Positions 27,126 to 37,836 of a stretch of 64,000 nucleotides of DNA are shown here, piece by piece; the first letter of the stretch is position 1, and each line of letters starts with the position of its first letter. The position numbers were made by a program, and so were the translations under genes. Below the pieces are notes generated by a model. It was not told the origin of the DNA. It worked only from the letters and a program-made list of their open reading frames with translations, and searched no databases. Source of the DNA: Chthoniobacteraceae bacterium (GTDB lineage Bacteria > Verrucomicrobiota > Verrucomicrobiia > Chthoniobacterales > Chthoniobacteraceae); assembly GCA_947449735.1 (NCBI GenBank), contig CANFTB010000013.1, positions 30,355 through 94,354 on the forward strand. Direction: 5' to 3'.

Positions 27126-27686
27126 ATGGCGATGGAATCCCTCCCCGCACAGCCGGCAGTCGAACGCATCCTTGCCGTGGATCCCTCCCTGAGGGGAACG
27201 GGCTACGCGGTTTTGGAGCGTGTTCCCGGGGCCGGCCCCCGGGGTGCGACAGCTCTGCGGGCCCTGTCTTGGGGCGTGATCCGGAACGCGCCCGCGCTGC
27301 TGCAGTCCGAGTGTCTGGTTGCCATCCACGGGAGAATCAACGAGCTCATCACGGAGTTTTCGCCCAGGGAAGCCGCGTTCGAGTCCGTGATTTTTGTGCA
27401 AAGCTATAAAACGGCCATTGTCCTCGGGTGCGCGCGCGGCGCGGCCCTGCTCGCCGCGGCGTCCAGGGGGCTCCCGGTCTTTGAATACGCGCCAAGGCGG
27501 GTCAAACAGGCGGTGGTCGGCAGGGGGGGGGCGGAAAAGGAGCAGGTGGCGTTCATGGTGCGGGCGCTTCTGGGATTGACCGAGACGCCGTCGGCGGACG
27601 CCGCGGATGCGATGGCTGTCGGATTGACCCATTTTCAGGCGCTGGACCGCGTCAAGCTGCGCCTGGCACCACCGGAGAGGATTTAA
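27126..27686 (+). CDS. ruvC: crossover junction endodeoxyribonuclease RuvC
   Basis: 186 residues. It cuts Holliday junctions after RuvAB branch migration. The four acidic catalytic residues are in place: Asp19 (LAVDPSLRGTGYAVL), Glu86 (FESVIF), Asp158 and Asp161 (SADAADAMAVGL). PRRVKQAVVGRGGAEKEQV is the conserved basic DNA-binding stretch. The product is slightly longer than usual (about 170) owing to an N-terminal tail. lipB begins 3 bp after its stop, so they form one transcript. ruvA and ruvB are not in the window. Confidence 0.93.
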   Translation: MAMESLPAQPAVERILAVDPSLRGTGYAVLERVPGAGPRGATALRALSWGVIRNAPALLQSECLVAIHGRINELITEFSPREAAFESVIFVQSYKTAIVLGCARGAALLAAASRGLPVFEYAPRRVKQAVVGRGGAEKEQVAFMVRALLGLTETPSADAADAMAVGLTHFQALDRVKLRLAPPERI

Positions 27687-27689
27687 GCC

Positions 27690-28349
27690 GTGCAAAAGTT
27701 GCTTCAAACCGAATGGCTGGGAAGGGTTTCCTACGAGGCAGGCCAGGCCCTGCAGGAGCGGATTGTTGGTGAAAAGGCGATGGACCCCGGGCAACCGGAT
27801 CGGCTGCTGCTTCTGGAACACGATTCCGTCTACACCACGGGGCGATCCCAGTCTTTGTCGGGGAGCGAGTTTGGCGGACTGCCGCATCCGGTGCTGCAGA
27901 TTAACCGGGGGGGCAAAGTGACCTACCACGGACCGGGCCAGTTGGTGGGCTATCCGCTGCTGGATTTGCGCCGCAGGGGACAGGACCTGCACAAGCACCT
28001 GCGTTACTTGGAGGAGGGCTTGCTTGAATTAAGCAGGCGGGTGGGGGTGGAAGCGCATACCCGGGAGGGTTTGACCGGCGTCTGGGTGGGGGAGCGCAAG
28101 CTGGCGTCCATCGGAGTCGGGGTGCGCAAGTGGATCTCCATGCACGGCTTCGCGATCAACGTGAACGGGGATCTCGCGGGATTCGAGCACATCACCCCCT
28201 GCGGCCTCGAGGGCGTTCGCATGACGAGCCTGGAGAGGGAAGGGGCGGCCGGTCTGAGCGTCGAGGAGGCGGCGCGGCTGGCGGCCGAGGTGTTTTGCGA
28301 ACTCCCGGGATTTGCCGTCGGGCCGTTGGAAAAGCGAGCGGAGGGGTGA
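27690..28349 (+). CDS. lipB: octanoyltransferase LipB
   Basis: 219 residues with a GTG start directly after ruvC. It moves octanoate from acyl-carrier protein to lipoyl domains, the first step of lipoate assembly. Motifs: INRGGKVTYHGPGQLVGYP (71-89), KLASIGVGVRKWISMHGFA with catalytic Lys137, and ITPCGLEGVRMTSL with nucleophile Cys171. lipA is not adjacent. Confidence 0.95.
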   Translation: MQKLLQTEWLGRVSYEAGQALQERIVGEKAMDPGQPDRLLLLEHDSVYTTGRSQSLSGSEFGGLPHPVLQINRGGKVTYHGPGQLVGYPLLDLRRRGQDLHKHLRYLEEGLLELSRRVGVEAHTREGLTGVWVGERKLASIGVGVRKWISMHGFAINVNGDLAGFEHITPCGLEGVRMTSLEREGAAGLSVEEAARLAAEVFCELPGFAVGPLEKRAEG

Positions 28350-28403
28350 GCCCCGCGCGCGGTTTCCTACTGGGCTCCAATAGGTGCGGAGCGATTCGGG
28401 CGG

Positions 28404-29441
28404 CTACTGTTTGGGAGCAGGAGCGGGGTTTGGTTCACCCGGAAGCGCTTTTCCAAGACCGAGATCCGTCACTTTCACTCCCTTGCGGTAGCCCTTGAAA
28501 CCGTAGAACCCCGGCTTGTATTCATCCACGAAATCCACGGCGGCCTTGGACGGAACATCCATCTGCAGACCCCAGTACACGCCGTTCACGACCATGCGCC
28601 GCAGGCCTTCGTTGACGAATTCGTTGGCCGCTCCCATCGTCGTGCAGAACACGCGGTTCGTGTTGCCAGACTCGTTTTGAAAGAGCCGGGTCCACGCGAC
28701 GGCCATCATCGGGTCGTTGACGCCCTGCTCGACCTTGTCTTTGGAGCGGTTCTTTTTGTAGTCGGCCGCGGGTGAATCGGGAGTCATTCCCGCGAGCACC
28801 TTGCCGCGGAGCAGAATGGTGGCGTCTTCCGGCGGATAGGCTTCGTACACGTCGGTGGTGCCGAATACGTCCTGGACGCCATGCAGCAAGGAGGAGCCTT
28901 CCGCTCCGGGTTCGACAACGGCCAGGGTAGCCTCCGACTTGTGCTTGCCCCAGTGGCTCACCCAACCCTCGCCGAGCACTTTCTTGCCGAAGCCTGCCAG
29001 CCTGTTTCCATTGAAGGCGTGCGTACTGGTCCGCAGTCCTATGATCGGCTTGCCGGCCAGGTATGCCTTTTCAAAACGTGCGGTGGTTTCTTCCGGCCAG
29101 TTCCGGAAGCGGAGGGAGAGCAGCAGCAGGTCCGCCGAATCGATGGCTTCGGGATCCGAGAGGCTTTTTCCTGCATCTGGGTTCACCGTTCCATCTTCGT
29201 CGACTGAGAACAGCACGGTGCATTTGAAGCCGTGCCTCTGGCTCAGGATTTTTGCGAGCATGGGGAGCGACTCCTCGGAGCGGTATTCCTCGTCTCCAGC
29301 CAGTAGGACCACGTGCTTGCCGTTGGCGGTGCCGGGCTTTGGTTCGAAGACGAGGGACGAGTCGGAGGCTGCGGCGGGCACGCCGAGGCACAGGGCGATG
29401 GCGCAACCGAGCTGGAGGGGGAGTGATTTGAGTCGGGTCAT
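28404..29441 (-). CDS. secreted ThuA-domain protein
   Basis: 345 residues from ATG at 29441, which gives a signal peptide (LPLQLGCAIALCLGVPAAAS); longer in-frame versions run back into the upstream gene and are rejected. The ThuA (trehalose-utilisation, class I glutamine amidotransferase-like) fold begins HVVLLAGDEEYRSEESLPML, with DLLLLSLRFRNWPEE and IIGLRTSTHAF further on. ThuA domains in this phylum are commonly paired with PVC-type haem proteins, as here (76 bp downstream of one). Sugar oxidation or carbohydrate breakdown is the usual suggestion; the reaction is unproven. Confidence 0.88.
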   Translation of the reverse strand: MTRLKSLPLQLGCAIALCLGVPAAASDSSLVFEPKPGTANGKHVVLLAGDEEYRSEESLPMLAKILSQRHGFKCTVLFSVDEDGTVNPDAGKSLSDPEAIDSADLLLLSLRFRNWPEETTARFEKAYLAGKPIIGLRTSTHAFNGNRLAGFGKKVLGEGWVSHWGKHKSEATLAVVEPGAEGSSLLHGVQDVFGTTDVYEAYPPEDATILLRGKVLAGMTPDSPAADYKKNRSKDKVEQGVNDPMMAVAWTRLFQNESGNTNRVFCTTMGAANEFVNEGLRRMVVNGVYWGLQMDVPSKAAVDFVDEYKPGFYGFKGYRKGVKVTDLGLGKALPGEPNPAPAPKQ

Positions 29442-29517
29442 GTGTATTGAAGGTTGGGGGCGGTGATGGAAGCCTGGCAATCGTTCTTTAAAACGGAATC
29501 TGACTGCGCTGTTTTGG

Positions 29518-32226
29518 TTAGCGAATGTCTGCAAGCTCTTTGGCAGTCCAGGCACTGGTGCGGCCTGTGATTTCAGCGCGCACTTTAGAAACGTCGGCGG
29601 GCGCGACCACGGAGCCGTCGTTGTCCCAGTCACGCCGGATGTAAGTGAGGATGGCGGCCAGTTGTTCGTCGTTGAACATAGTGACGGCCGGCATCTCCAT
29701 CTGCCAGGTGGTGCCTGCGACTTCGATCGGCCCTGTAAGGCCCTGGAGTATGATCCGGATCGCGCGGTTTGCCGGGCCGTTGACCCATTCCGAATTGACC
29801 AGGGTCGGCGCGAGCCCGGGAAGGCCGGCTCCGTTGGGCTGGTGGCATGCAATGCAGACGGTGCCGTAGAGTTCCTTGCCTTTGGCAAACTGCAGTTTCT
29901 CTTCCGCGTTGAGCGGTGCAGGCGGGGGTTTGACGCCTTCAGGGAGGGGTTTTCCCGGCCAGCTCACCTGGCGGTTGATGCGCTCGAGGAGTTCGGCCGC
30001 CGCTGGTTTCGCTGAAGCCGCGAGGGCGCCGAGAGCCGGGGGTTCCTCAGACAGGTTGACCGGGCGCGGCCCCGAGCCTGGCCTGGCTTTCTTCGTCTTG
30101 TCGGGAGCTTTGCCAGCCATGCCCTCGAGAACAGCGACTTGGACGCTTCCGTTTGCGGGAAGCGCACCCGCGGCCGCGATCAGGGCTCCGATCTTTGCCG
30201 GATTGCGTTCGCTCATCACGCAGGCCGCCAGCGTCTTGAGGATGCCAGAGGAGAGCAGCCATTTAGAATCCGACGCAGGGAGGGCAAGAAGCTCCTGCAG
30301 ATAAGCCAGTTCGTTGCCGGCGATTCCGGAAGCGATGCCCTGCGCAACCAGGGGGGAGGCCGACGTTTTGAGAAGCGCCGTCAGTTTTTGGCGGACTTCG
30401 GCCGTGTTCGCCGCCGCGAGTTGAAAGGCGGCCAGCATTTGCACCTCCGGATCTTTGTCGTTCAGGAGCGCACCGAGGTCTGCAGTGGCTGAGGTGGGAA
30501 TGAGCGGGGGCGTGGAGGCTTGGTTGGAGGGTGGATCTCCCTGAGTCTGAGCGGGCTGAAGCAGCGCGTACTGCCATGTGGCGTCCGTGAGCAGGCGAAT
30601 GCCAGCCGCCCGTATTTTTGGCTCTTTGTCTTTGAGGGCTGCCTGGATCGTCTCATGAGAAAGAGCGTGCAGTCCTTCGAGAGTCCAGAGGGCGTGGATG
30701 CGGCTCTGGCGGGTCTTTCCCGTGCGGAACAGCTTTTCCAGCGCCTGCTTTACGCTGAGGTCGCCCGATTCCACAATCAGCCGCTGGGCGTTGTCGCGGA
30801 CCCATCCGTTTTTGTCGGAAAGCATCGGGACGAGCGCGGCCGGCGAGGCAGGAAGCTGCACGGTCTTGGGTTTGGAGCCGTCGGGCACGATCCGGTAGAT
30901 GCGGCCCAAACTAATGGGCTGCTCGAGTTTGCGTTCCTCGATGTTGGCGGCGAGGTAGTACGAAAGGAAGACCTTGTGCTGGATGACTCCTCGCGCCATG
31001 TCGACGATGTAGAGCGCTCCATCCGGACCGGTGAGCGCGTTCACAGGCCGGAAACGTTCGTCCGTGGAGGTGAGGAATTCGTGGTCCTTGTAGGCGTTCT
31101 CGGCCGAGATGGAGCCCGACTGGTCTTTCAACTTGAGGCGCTTCACCAGGTTTCCTGCGGGCTCTGGAACAAAGGCATTGCCCTGGAAATCAGCCGGGAA
31201 AAGGCCGCCTCTGTAGATGCCCGCGCCGCAGGTGGCTGTGGTTGCCGCCTGGGTGCCGTCCTCGCGCAGGCCCTTCGGAGCGTATCCGCGGTTGATGCCG
31301 GGATTGGGGTGGCCGGGCCATACGGTCTGGTCTTTGATTACCTGCACGTTGATCGCCGTGCGTTCGCTGAGGCGCGGGTTGCGGTTGTACCAGAGCGGCG
31401 GCACGAGGTCGGTGCGGAGCAGGTCGCTGTTGTAATTGAAGAATTGGCGGCCCCAATCGTCCTGGGAGCGCCCCCACTGGCCCGACTTGCCGGCTAGTGC
31501 GCTGGTAAAGACGCCCTGCTGGTACTGGTATTTCAGGGTGTGGAGGCTGAAGGTGATCCAGTTGTCGAGGGCATAGAGCGGGCTGTTGGGCAGGTACTCG
31601 GGTTGACCGCCGAGGGTTCCGACCTTGTCGTCCACCAGCTCGCTGGCATCGGCAACGCCATCGTGATTGGTGTCCCGGTAAAAGGTCAGATCGGGCGGGG
31701 TGACGACCAGGACGCCGTCGCCGGTGGCAATCACAGCGCGCGGCATGACGAGGTTGTCCACAAACACGGTGGCTTTGTCGTACACGCCGTCACCATTGGT
31801 ATCCTCGAGAAGCTTGATGCGTCCAACGGACTGGTCCTCCCCCGTGGCGTCCATGTCGGGCATGTAACCCCGCATTTCCACGACATACATGCGGCCTTTT
31901 GCGTCCCAGGTGACAGCCACGGGCGTCTCCACCAAGGGCTCTGCTGCCACGGTTTGGATTTTAAATCCCGGAGGAAGTTTAAAAGTTTTCAGCGCCTCCT
32001 CGGGGGAAAGGACCGGGGGCACCGGCGGACGGAAGGGCCGTTCGGGGTCTTCCGGACCGCCTCCCTGTCTCTTCTTTTTTGCCGGCTGGCCGGGAATTGC
32101 GGCGGTTACGGGAGGCGCCTGGACGTTTGTAGTATTCTCCGCGGCTGAAGGTTGCTGGGCAGGGGCGGGGGGCGGCGCGCAGGAGGAGGCCAGGATGCAA
32201 AATCCGATTTGGAGGCGGCGTTTCAT
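29518..32226 (-). CDS. PVC-type haem-binding CxxCH protein (dehydrogenase-like beta-propeller with cytochrome c domain)
   Basis: 902 residues. A lipoprotein-like signal peptide (QIGFCILASSCAPPP) and a Pro/Gln-rich linker precede a beta-propeller of the membrane-bound dehydrogenase type (about 80-460: PVAVTWDAKGRMYVVEMRGY, LLEDTNGDGVYDKATVF). Then come HEAT-like helical repeats (about 465-740) and a C-terminal class I cytochrome c domain with VCIACHQPNGAGLPGLAPTL and a later Met ligand (WQMEMPAVTM). The family is expanded in Planctomycetes and Verrucomicrobia and is presumed to oxidise sugars or related substrates in the periplasm and pass electrons to the haem. Substrate unknown. It heads a two-gene unit with ThuA. 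Confidence 0.9.
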   Translation of the reverse strand: MKRRLQIGFCILASSCAPPPAPAQQPSAAENTTNVQAPPVTAAIPGQPAKKKRQGGGPEDPERPFRPPVPPVLSPEEALKTFKLPPGFKIQTVAAEPLVETPVAVTWDAKGRMYVVEMRGYMPDMDATGEDQSVGRIKLLEDTNGDGVYDKATVFVDNLVMPRAVIATGDGVLVVTPPDLTFYRDTNHDGVADASELVDDKVGTLGGQPEYLPNSPLYALDNWITFSLHTLKYQYQQGVFTSALAGKSGQWGRSQDDWGRQFFNYNSDLLRTDLVPPLWYNRNPRLSERTAINVQVIKDQTVWPGHPNPGINRGYAPKGLREDGTQAATTATCGAGIYRGGLFPADFQGNAFVPEPAGNLVKRLKLKDQSGSISAENAYKDHEFLTSTDERFRPVNALTGPDGALYIVDMARGVIQHKVFLSYYLAANIEERKLEQPISLGRIYRIVPDGSKPKTVQLPASPAALVPMLSDKNGWVRDNAQRLIVESGDLSVKQALEKLFRTGKTRQSRIHALWTLEGLHALSHETIQAALKDKEPKIRAAGIRLLTDATWQYALLQPAQTQGDPPSNQASTPPLIPTSATADLGALLNDKDPEVQMLAAFQLAAANTAEVRQKLTALLKTSASPLVAQGIASGIAGNELAYLQELLALPASDSKWLLSSGILKTLAACVMSERNPAKIGALIAAAGALPANGSVQVAVLEGMAGKAPDKTKKARPGSGPRPVNLSEEPPALGALAASAKPAAAELLERINRQVSWPGKPLPEGVKPPPAPLNAEEKLQFAKGKELYGTVCIACHQPNGAGLPGLAPTLVNSEWVNGPANRAIRIILQGLTGPIEVAGTTWQMEMPAVTMFNDEQLAAILTYIRRDWDNDGSVVAPADVSKVRAEITGRTSAWTAKELADIR

Positions 32227-32324
32227 GAGGGGAGGACCTTGGAATGGTGTCTTGTGGGGGCCAAGACTACCCGGAACAGGGGCGTCTTGCTAGGCGCCTT
32301 GATTCGGGGAACGCAGTTGCGGCA

Positions 32325-33469
<1,145 letters not shown>

Positions 33470-33490
33470 ACGCCTCGATTTGGTTTTGCG

Positions 33491-33518
33491 GCGCTGGGGG
33501 GGAGTCCTCCCCCGGCGC
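33491..33518 (+). promoter_or_regulatory. GC-rich hairpin between gap and pgk
   Basis: GCGCTGGGGGGGAG pairs with CTCCCCCGGCGC (one wobble, slippage in the G run), giving a very stable stem 21 bp after the gap stop. There is no immediate T-run, so it looks like a processing or mRNA-stabilising element rather than a full terminator. Confidence 0.5.
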
Positions 33519-33576
33519 TCGCCCTTTCCGTCGGGTTAAGGCGGATTTTTTCAACTCACTTCCAGCTCTCCTGATT

Positions 33577-34788
33577 ATGTCCAAACTTTCCGTCCGTGAC
33601 CTTTCCCTTTCCGGCAAACGCGTCCTGCTTCGCGTGGATTTCAACGTGCCCACCGAAGAACGCGATGGCGCGACTCGCATCACAGACGACACACGAATCA
33701 AGGAGAGCCTTCCGACGATCAATCATCTGCGCGCGGCGGGCGCGAAGGTGATCATCATGGCCCACTTCGGACGTCCGAAGGGCGAGGTCAATGTGAAGTA
33801 CACGCTCCAGCCGGTCGCCAACCATCTTTCGACGCTGATCGGGGCGCCCGTCGGCTTTTCTGCGGAGTCCATCGGAGAGGTGCCGGCTGGATTGATTTCC
33901 AAGATGCACAACGGGGACGTGCTGCTGCTTGAAAACGTGCGCTTCCATGCGGGTGAAGAGGGTAACGACGAGGCCTACGCGAAGGCGCTCGCGGCACTGG
34001 GTGATGTGTACGTGAACGACGCCTTCGGTGCAGCCCACCGCGCGCACGCATCGACCGCGGGCATTGCGCACCACATTCCGCAGGCGGCGATGGGGTTGCT
34101 CATGGAAAAGGAACTGCAGTATCTCCAGGGGGAACTCAAGGATCCGGCGCGTCCGTTCGTGGTCATTTTGGGCGGTTCGAAGGTTTCCGATAAGATCGGC
34201 GTGATCAAGGCGCTCATGGAGAAGGCCAACACCTTCCTGATCGGCGGGGCGATGGCCTACACGTTCTTCCGGGCGCTGGGCATTCCGACCGGAAAGAGCC
34301 GCGTCGAGGCGGACAAGGTGAACCTTGCGACGGAGATTTTGGAACTGGCGAAAGCCAAGGGTGTGCGCTTTTTACTGCCTTTGGACAATCTGGAGACGCA
34401 GGAAATCAGCGCGACCGCACAGCCCCGTTCGACGGGTCTCGTGTCCCCTGCCAAGGGGGTTTCCGACGACTGGGAAGCGGTTGACATCGGGCCTGAAACC
34501 ATAGCGCTGTACCGGAGTGAAATCGCCGGAGCGAAGACGGTTTTGTGGAACGGGCCGCTCGGCATTTTTGAGCTGCCTCCGTTTGCCTCGGGAACGCGCG
34601 CCATTGCGGAGGCGCTAGCGGCGTCCGACGCTGTGAGCATCATCGGCGGCGGCGACTCCGTGACGGCGGTGAAGCAGTTTGGACTCGGCGACAAAGTGTC
34701 GTTTTGCTCCACCGGCGGGGGTGCCTCTCTCGAGCTGCTGGAGGGCAAAGTCCTACCCGGCGTTGCGGCGCTTACGGAAAAGGCGTAA
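33577..34788 (+). CDS. pgk: phosphoglycerate kinase
   Basis: 403 residues from ATG at 33577. It transfers phosphate from 1,3-bisphosphoglycerate to ADP. Family marks: KRVLLRVDFNVPTEE near the start, LENVRFHAGEEGND, YVNDAFGAAHRAHAS, VILGGSKVSDKIGVI, and C-terminal SIIGGGDSVTAVKQFG and STGGGASLELLEG. Full length. Start without Shine-Dalgarno. Confidence 0.97.
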   Translation: MSKLSVRDLSLSGKRVLLRVDFNVPTEERDGATRITDDTRIKESLPTINHLRAAGAKVIIMAHFGRPKGEVNVKYTLQPVANHLSTLIGAPVGFSAESIGEVPAGLISKMHNGDVLLLENVRFHAGEEGNDEAYAKALAALGDVYVNDAFGAAHRAHASTAGIAHHIPQAAMGLLMEKELQYLQGELKDPARPFVVILGGSKVSDKIGVIKALMEKANTFLIGGAMAYTFFRALGIPTGKSRVEADKVNLATEILELAKAKGVRFLLPLDNLETQEISATAQPRSTGLVSPAKGVSDDWEAVDIGPETIALYRSEIAGAKTVLWNGPLGIFELPPFASGTRAIAEALAASDAVSIIGGGDSVTAVKQFGLGDKVSFCSTGGGASLELLEGKVLPGVAALTEKA

Positions 34789-34852
34789 GTACACAAAATC
34801 CTCAGCGGGAACGGCGAGAGCCGCCCGCTCCACACTTTAACACTACCATCCC

Positions 34853-35617
34853 ATGCGGAAAAAAATCATAGCGGCGAACTGGAAGATGCACATGACGGTG
34901 AGCGAGGCTGAGGCCTTCTTGCACACCTTTCTGCATGAGATTGGTGATGAAGCCGGAGCCGAAGTCGTCATCGTGCCCCCGTTTACAGCCCTTGCAAAGG
35001 TGTCTGAAATCCTCGGGCGCGGGCAGGCCGCCAAGCTTGGCGCGCAGAACATGCACGCCGAGAAGTCCGGCGCTTTTACCGGCGAAATCAGCGCGCCGAT
35101 GCTGCGCGAACTCTACGTGCGCTATGTGGTGCTCGGCCACAGCGAACGGCGTACGATTTTCGGCGAAACGGACGAGGTGGTGAACCGCAAGGTTCGCGCC
35201 GCGCTGGATGCCGCGCTTAAGCCGATCGTTTGCATCGGAGAGACCCTTGAGCAGCGGGACGCCGGGCAGGTGGAGGCCGTTTTGCACAGCCAGATTGAGA
35301 AAGGCTTGCACGGGCTGAATACGAAAGAGCTTTCGGACGCCGTGATCGCCTACGAACCCGTTTGGGCGATAGGCACCGGCCGTACAGCCTCGCCTCAACA
35401 GGCGCAGGAGGCGCACGCTTTCATCCGCAAGACCCTCTCTGAAATGTGGGATGCGGCAACCGCGGACAAGGTAAGGATCCAGTACGGCGGCAGCGTGAAG
35501 CCGCAGAACGCTGCCGAGCTGATGCGTGAGCCGGACATCGACGGCGCCTTGGTGGGCGGTGCGAGTTTGGATCCGCGCGGATTTGCCGAGATCGTCAAGG
35601 CGGCTGCGCACCACTAG
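34853..35617 (+). CDS. tpiA: triosephosphate isomerase
   Basis: 254 residues. It interconverts dihydroxyacetone phosphate and glyceraldehyde-3-phosphate. Active-site residues are Lys11 (AANWKMHM), His96 (LGHSERR) and Glu168 ([11 protein letters not shown]); the phosphate loop [11 protein letters not shown] is present. Third gene of the glycolytic cluster, 64 bp after pgk. Confidence 0.97.
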   Translation: MRKKIIAANWKMHMTVSEAEAFLHTFLHEIGDEAGAEVVIVPPFTALAKVSEILGRGQAAKLGAQNMHAEKSGAFTGEISAPMLRELYVRYVVLGHSERRTIFGETDEVVNRKVRAALDAALKPIVCIGETLEQRDAGQVEAVLHSQIEKGLHGLNTKELSDAVIAYEPVWAIGTGRTASPQQAQEAHAFIRKTLSEMWDAATADKVRIQYGGSVKPQNAAELMREPDIDGALVGGASLDPRGFAEIVKAAAHH

Positions 35618-35698
35618 CCGCGGCGTTTTTCATTGGAATTCGGCGTCTTAGAAGGTCCCGGGTCCGTCGCCGCGCTCGATGCGCGCGGTCTGGAGCGG

Positions 35699-36874
35699 AT
35701 GCGGGTGACCTATCGGGCGGAGCGCATCCGGGCGCTTTTTGCGGGCGCCCTGGAGCCGGCCTTCGGCACGTTTCTGCTGCTGATTGCGGTCCGAGAGTTC
35801 GGGGCCTCCCCGGCTGCAAAGTCCTGGCTGGTGGCGGGGCCGAGCCTCGGGATGATGCTGGGGCCCGTGGTGGTAAGCGTAGTGGAGGCGCTCAGGATAC
35901 GGGCCACGGTTGCAATGGCTTGGATTACGGCGGCGGCCGCCTGTTTGATTGCGGCGGGTGCGGCGGCGGGAGGGCAGTGGGGGTACGTGATCCCGGTGGC
36001 GCTCGGAGCCATGGGGGTTCATTGCACCGTTCCGCTGATGACCCAAGTCTACCGCAGCAACTATCCGCCTGCGAGTCTGGGGCGCTTCTTTTCCGGGGCG
36101 TTTGTGTTGCGCATCGCGGCTGCGGCCGCGGCCAGCCAGTTCGTGGGCTGGTGGCTGACGCGGGAGCCCGAACACACGCGCGGCACGGTGCTGGGTTTCG
36201 CCCTCGCCGCCCTGTGCGGGGCGCTCTGCTGGCTGCGCGTTCCCTCGGAGCCGTTGAGCGTAAACCTCACGAGCAAGTATCCGTGGCGGGGGCTGCGGTT
36301 TGTGCGGGAGGACGCGGTGTTCCGGCGCACGCTGATGTCGTGGATGTTGATGGGAGTCGGGAACCTGGTGATGCTGCCGCTGCGCGTGGAGTATCTGGCG
36401 CGCCCCATGGAGACCGGTATGCGAACGGCTGCCGAAATCGCGCTGCTCACAGCTGTGGTTCCGAATGTGGCGCGTCTGCTTACCACCCAGCTTTGGGGAA
36501 GGGCTTTCGACCGGTTGAATTTCTTCCGGTTGAGGGCCGTTTTGAACATGGGTTTTGCCCTGGCAATCCTGGCGTTTTTCACCGGCGACTCGATGGGCTG
36601 GATGATCCTTGGTGCCGTTCTCTACGGCGTTTCCACGGCGGGCGGGGATGTGGCCTGGTCGCTCTGGGTGACAAAGATGGCGCCGCCCGAACGGGTTGCC
36701 GACTACATGGGGGTGCACACGTTTTTGACCGGGGTCCGCGGCGTGGTGGCGCCGCTGCTCGCCTTTCACGCGGCGGAGCGTCTTTCGATCGAGGGCATCG
36801 GCTGGATCTGCGCGGCGCTGGTGGTCGTGGCGAATCTGATCTTGCTGCCCGAGTTGCGTCTGCGCCGCAAGTGA
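35699..36874 (+). CDS. MFS transporter
   Basis: 391 residues from ATG at 35699; a TTG at 35633 would add 22 residues and lies only 15 bp after tpiA, so the true start is uncertain. About 12 hydrophobic segments, with a basic loop after helix 6 (KYPWRGLRFVREDAVFRRT) as in the major facilitator superfamily. Substrate not predictable. Close spacing suggests co-transcription with tpiA. Confidence 0.8.
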   Translation: MRVTYRAERIRALFAGALEPAFGTFLLLIAVREFGASPAAKSWLVAGPSLGMMLGPVVVSVVEALRIRATVAMAWITAAAACLIAAGAAAGGQWGYVIPVALGAMGVHCTVPLMTQVYRSNYPPASLGRFFSGAFVLRIAAAAAASQFVGWWLTREPEHTRGTVLGFALAALCGALCWLRVPSEPLSVNLTSKYPWRGLRFVREDAVFRRTLMSWMLMGVGNLVMLPLRVEYLARPMETGMRTAAEIALLTAVVPNVARLLTTQLWGRAFDRLNFFRLRAVLNMGFALAILAFFTGDSMGWMILGAVLYGVSTAGGDVAWSLWVTKMAPPERVADYMGVHTFLTGVRGVVAPLLAFHAAERLSIEGIGWICAALVVVANLILLPELRLRRK

Positions 36875-36960
36875 TCCACTTCTTTCTATCCGGAACCCAC
36901 TTGTCCTTCTGATTGCGCTGGCGAAGGGGTAAAAGGATTCAAATATCAACCGCTCAATTT

Positions 36961-37833
36961 ATGCCGAACCCTTGGACTGGAAAAGGTAACCCATACACAC
37001 GACAGGAAGTGCGCGACCGCCTTCAAAACGCGCTCGATCGTGGAGAACCGCTGATCGCAGCCGGCGCCGGGACGGGCATTTCTGCCAAGTTCATCGAACG
37101 CGGCGGGGCTGATCTTCTGATTATTTACAACTCCGGCCGCTTCCGGATGTCCGGCCATGGAAGCACCTGCGGGTTGATGGCCTATGGCGATGCAAATGCC
37201 GTGGCCATGGAAATCGGCGAGTACGAGGTGTTGCCCGTCGTGGAGGAAATCCCCGTGATTTGCGGCGTGCACGCCACAGATCCGCGCCGCCGCATGTGGC
37301 ACTGGCTCGGGAAGGTGAAGGACATGGGATTTTCCGGGGTGAACAATTTTCCAACCCACACGATCGTCGACGGTCATTTCCGCAAGGTGCTTGAGGAAAC
37401 AGGGATGAGCGTGCAGAAGGAGTTTGAAATGGTGTCGCTTGCGCACCGCATGGACCTTTTCACGATCGTATACGTCGCCACGCCGGAAGAGGCCCGGGCC
37501 ATGGCGGAAGCCGGCGCGGATGCGATCATCGCGCACGTGGGAACGACCATCGGCGGCTCGATCGGTGTCACCAGCGCGACCTGCTCCATGGATGACGCGG
37601 TCCGCCGCACCCAAGAGGTCATCGATGGCGCGCGCGCCGTTCGCAATGACATTTACTACCTCTGCCACGGCGGGCCGATCGCCACCCCGGCACACGCCAT
37701 GGAGGTGTGCATGCGCACGGATTGCGTCGGGTTCGTCGGGGCATCGAGTCTTGAGCGCCTGGGCGTCGAAGCGCCCCTGGTCGAACTCACCCAGGAGTTT
37801 AAGAAGATCAACTTCCGCTCGAAAAAAGCCTGA
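36961..37833 (+). CDS. phosphoenolpyruvate hydrolase-like TIM-barrel protein
   Basis: 290 residues from ATG at 36961 (MPNPWTGKGNPYTRQEV). The TIM-barrel family related to PEP mutase/hydrolase is shown by LIAAGAGTGISAKFIERGGA, LLIIYNSGRFRM, GVHATDPRR, GADAIIAHVGTTIGGSIG and YYLCHGGPIATPAHA. In fungi and bacteria the domain is often fused to or beside a UPF0261 (Tm-1) protein; none is here. Instead a cupin starts 3 bp after its stop, so the two likely work together on a small-molecule substrate that cannot be named from sequence. Confidence 0.85.
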   Translation: MPNPWTGKGNPYTRQEVRDRLQNALDRGEPLIAAGAGTGISAKFIERGGADLLIIYNSGRFRMSGHGSTCGLMAYGDANAVAMEIGEYEVLPVVEEIPVICGVHATDPRRRMWHWLGKVKDMGFSGVNNFPTHTIVDGHFRKVLEETGMSVQKEFEMVSLAHRMDLFTIVYVATPEEARAMAEAGADAIIAHVGTTIGGSIGVTSATCSMDDAVRRTQEVIDGARAVRNDIYYLCHGGPIATPAHAMEVCMRTDCVGFVGASSLERLGVEAPLVELTQEFKKINFRSKKA

Positions 37834-37836
37834 GCC

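Noticed and set aside
29442-29888. Longer version of the ThuA protein starting inside the upstream haem-protein gene
   Set aside because: The added 149 residues are an out-of-frame shadow of the cytochrome domain region. The signal peptide begins at 29441.
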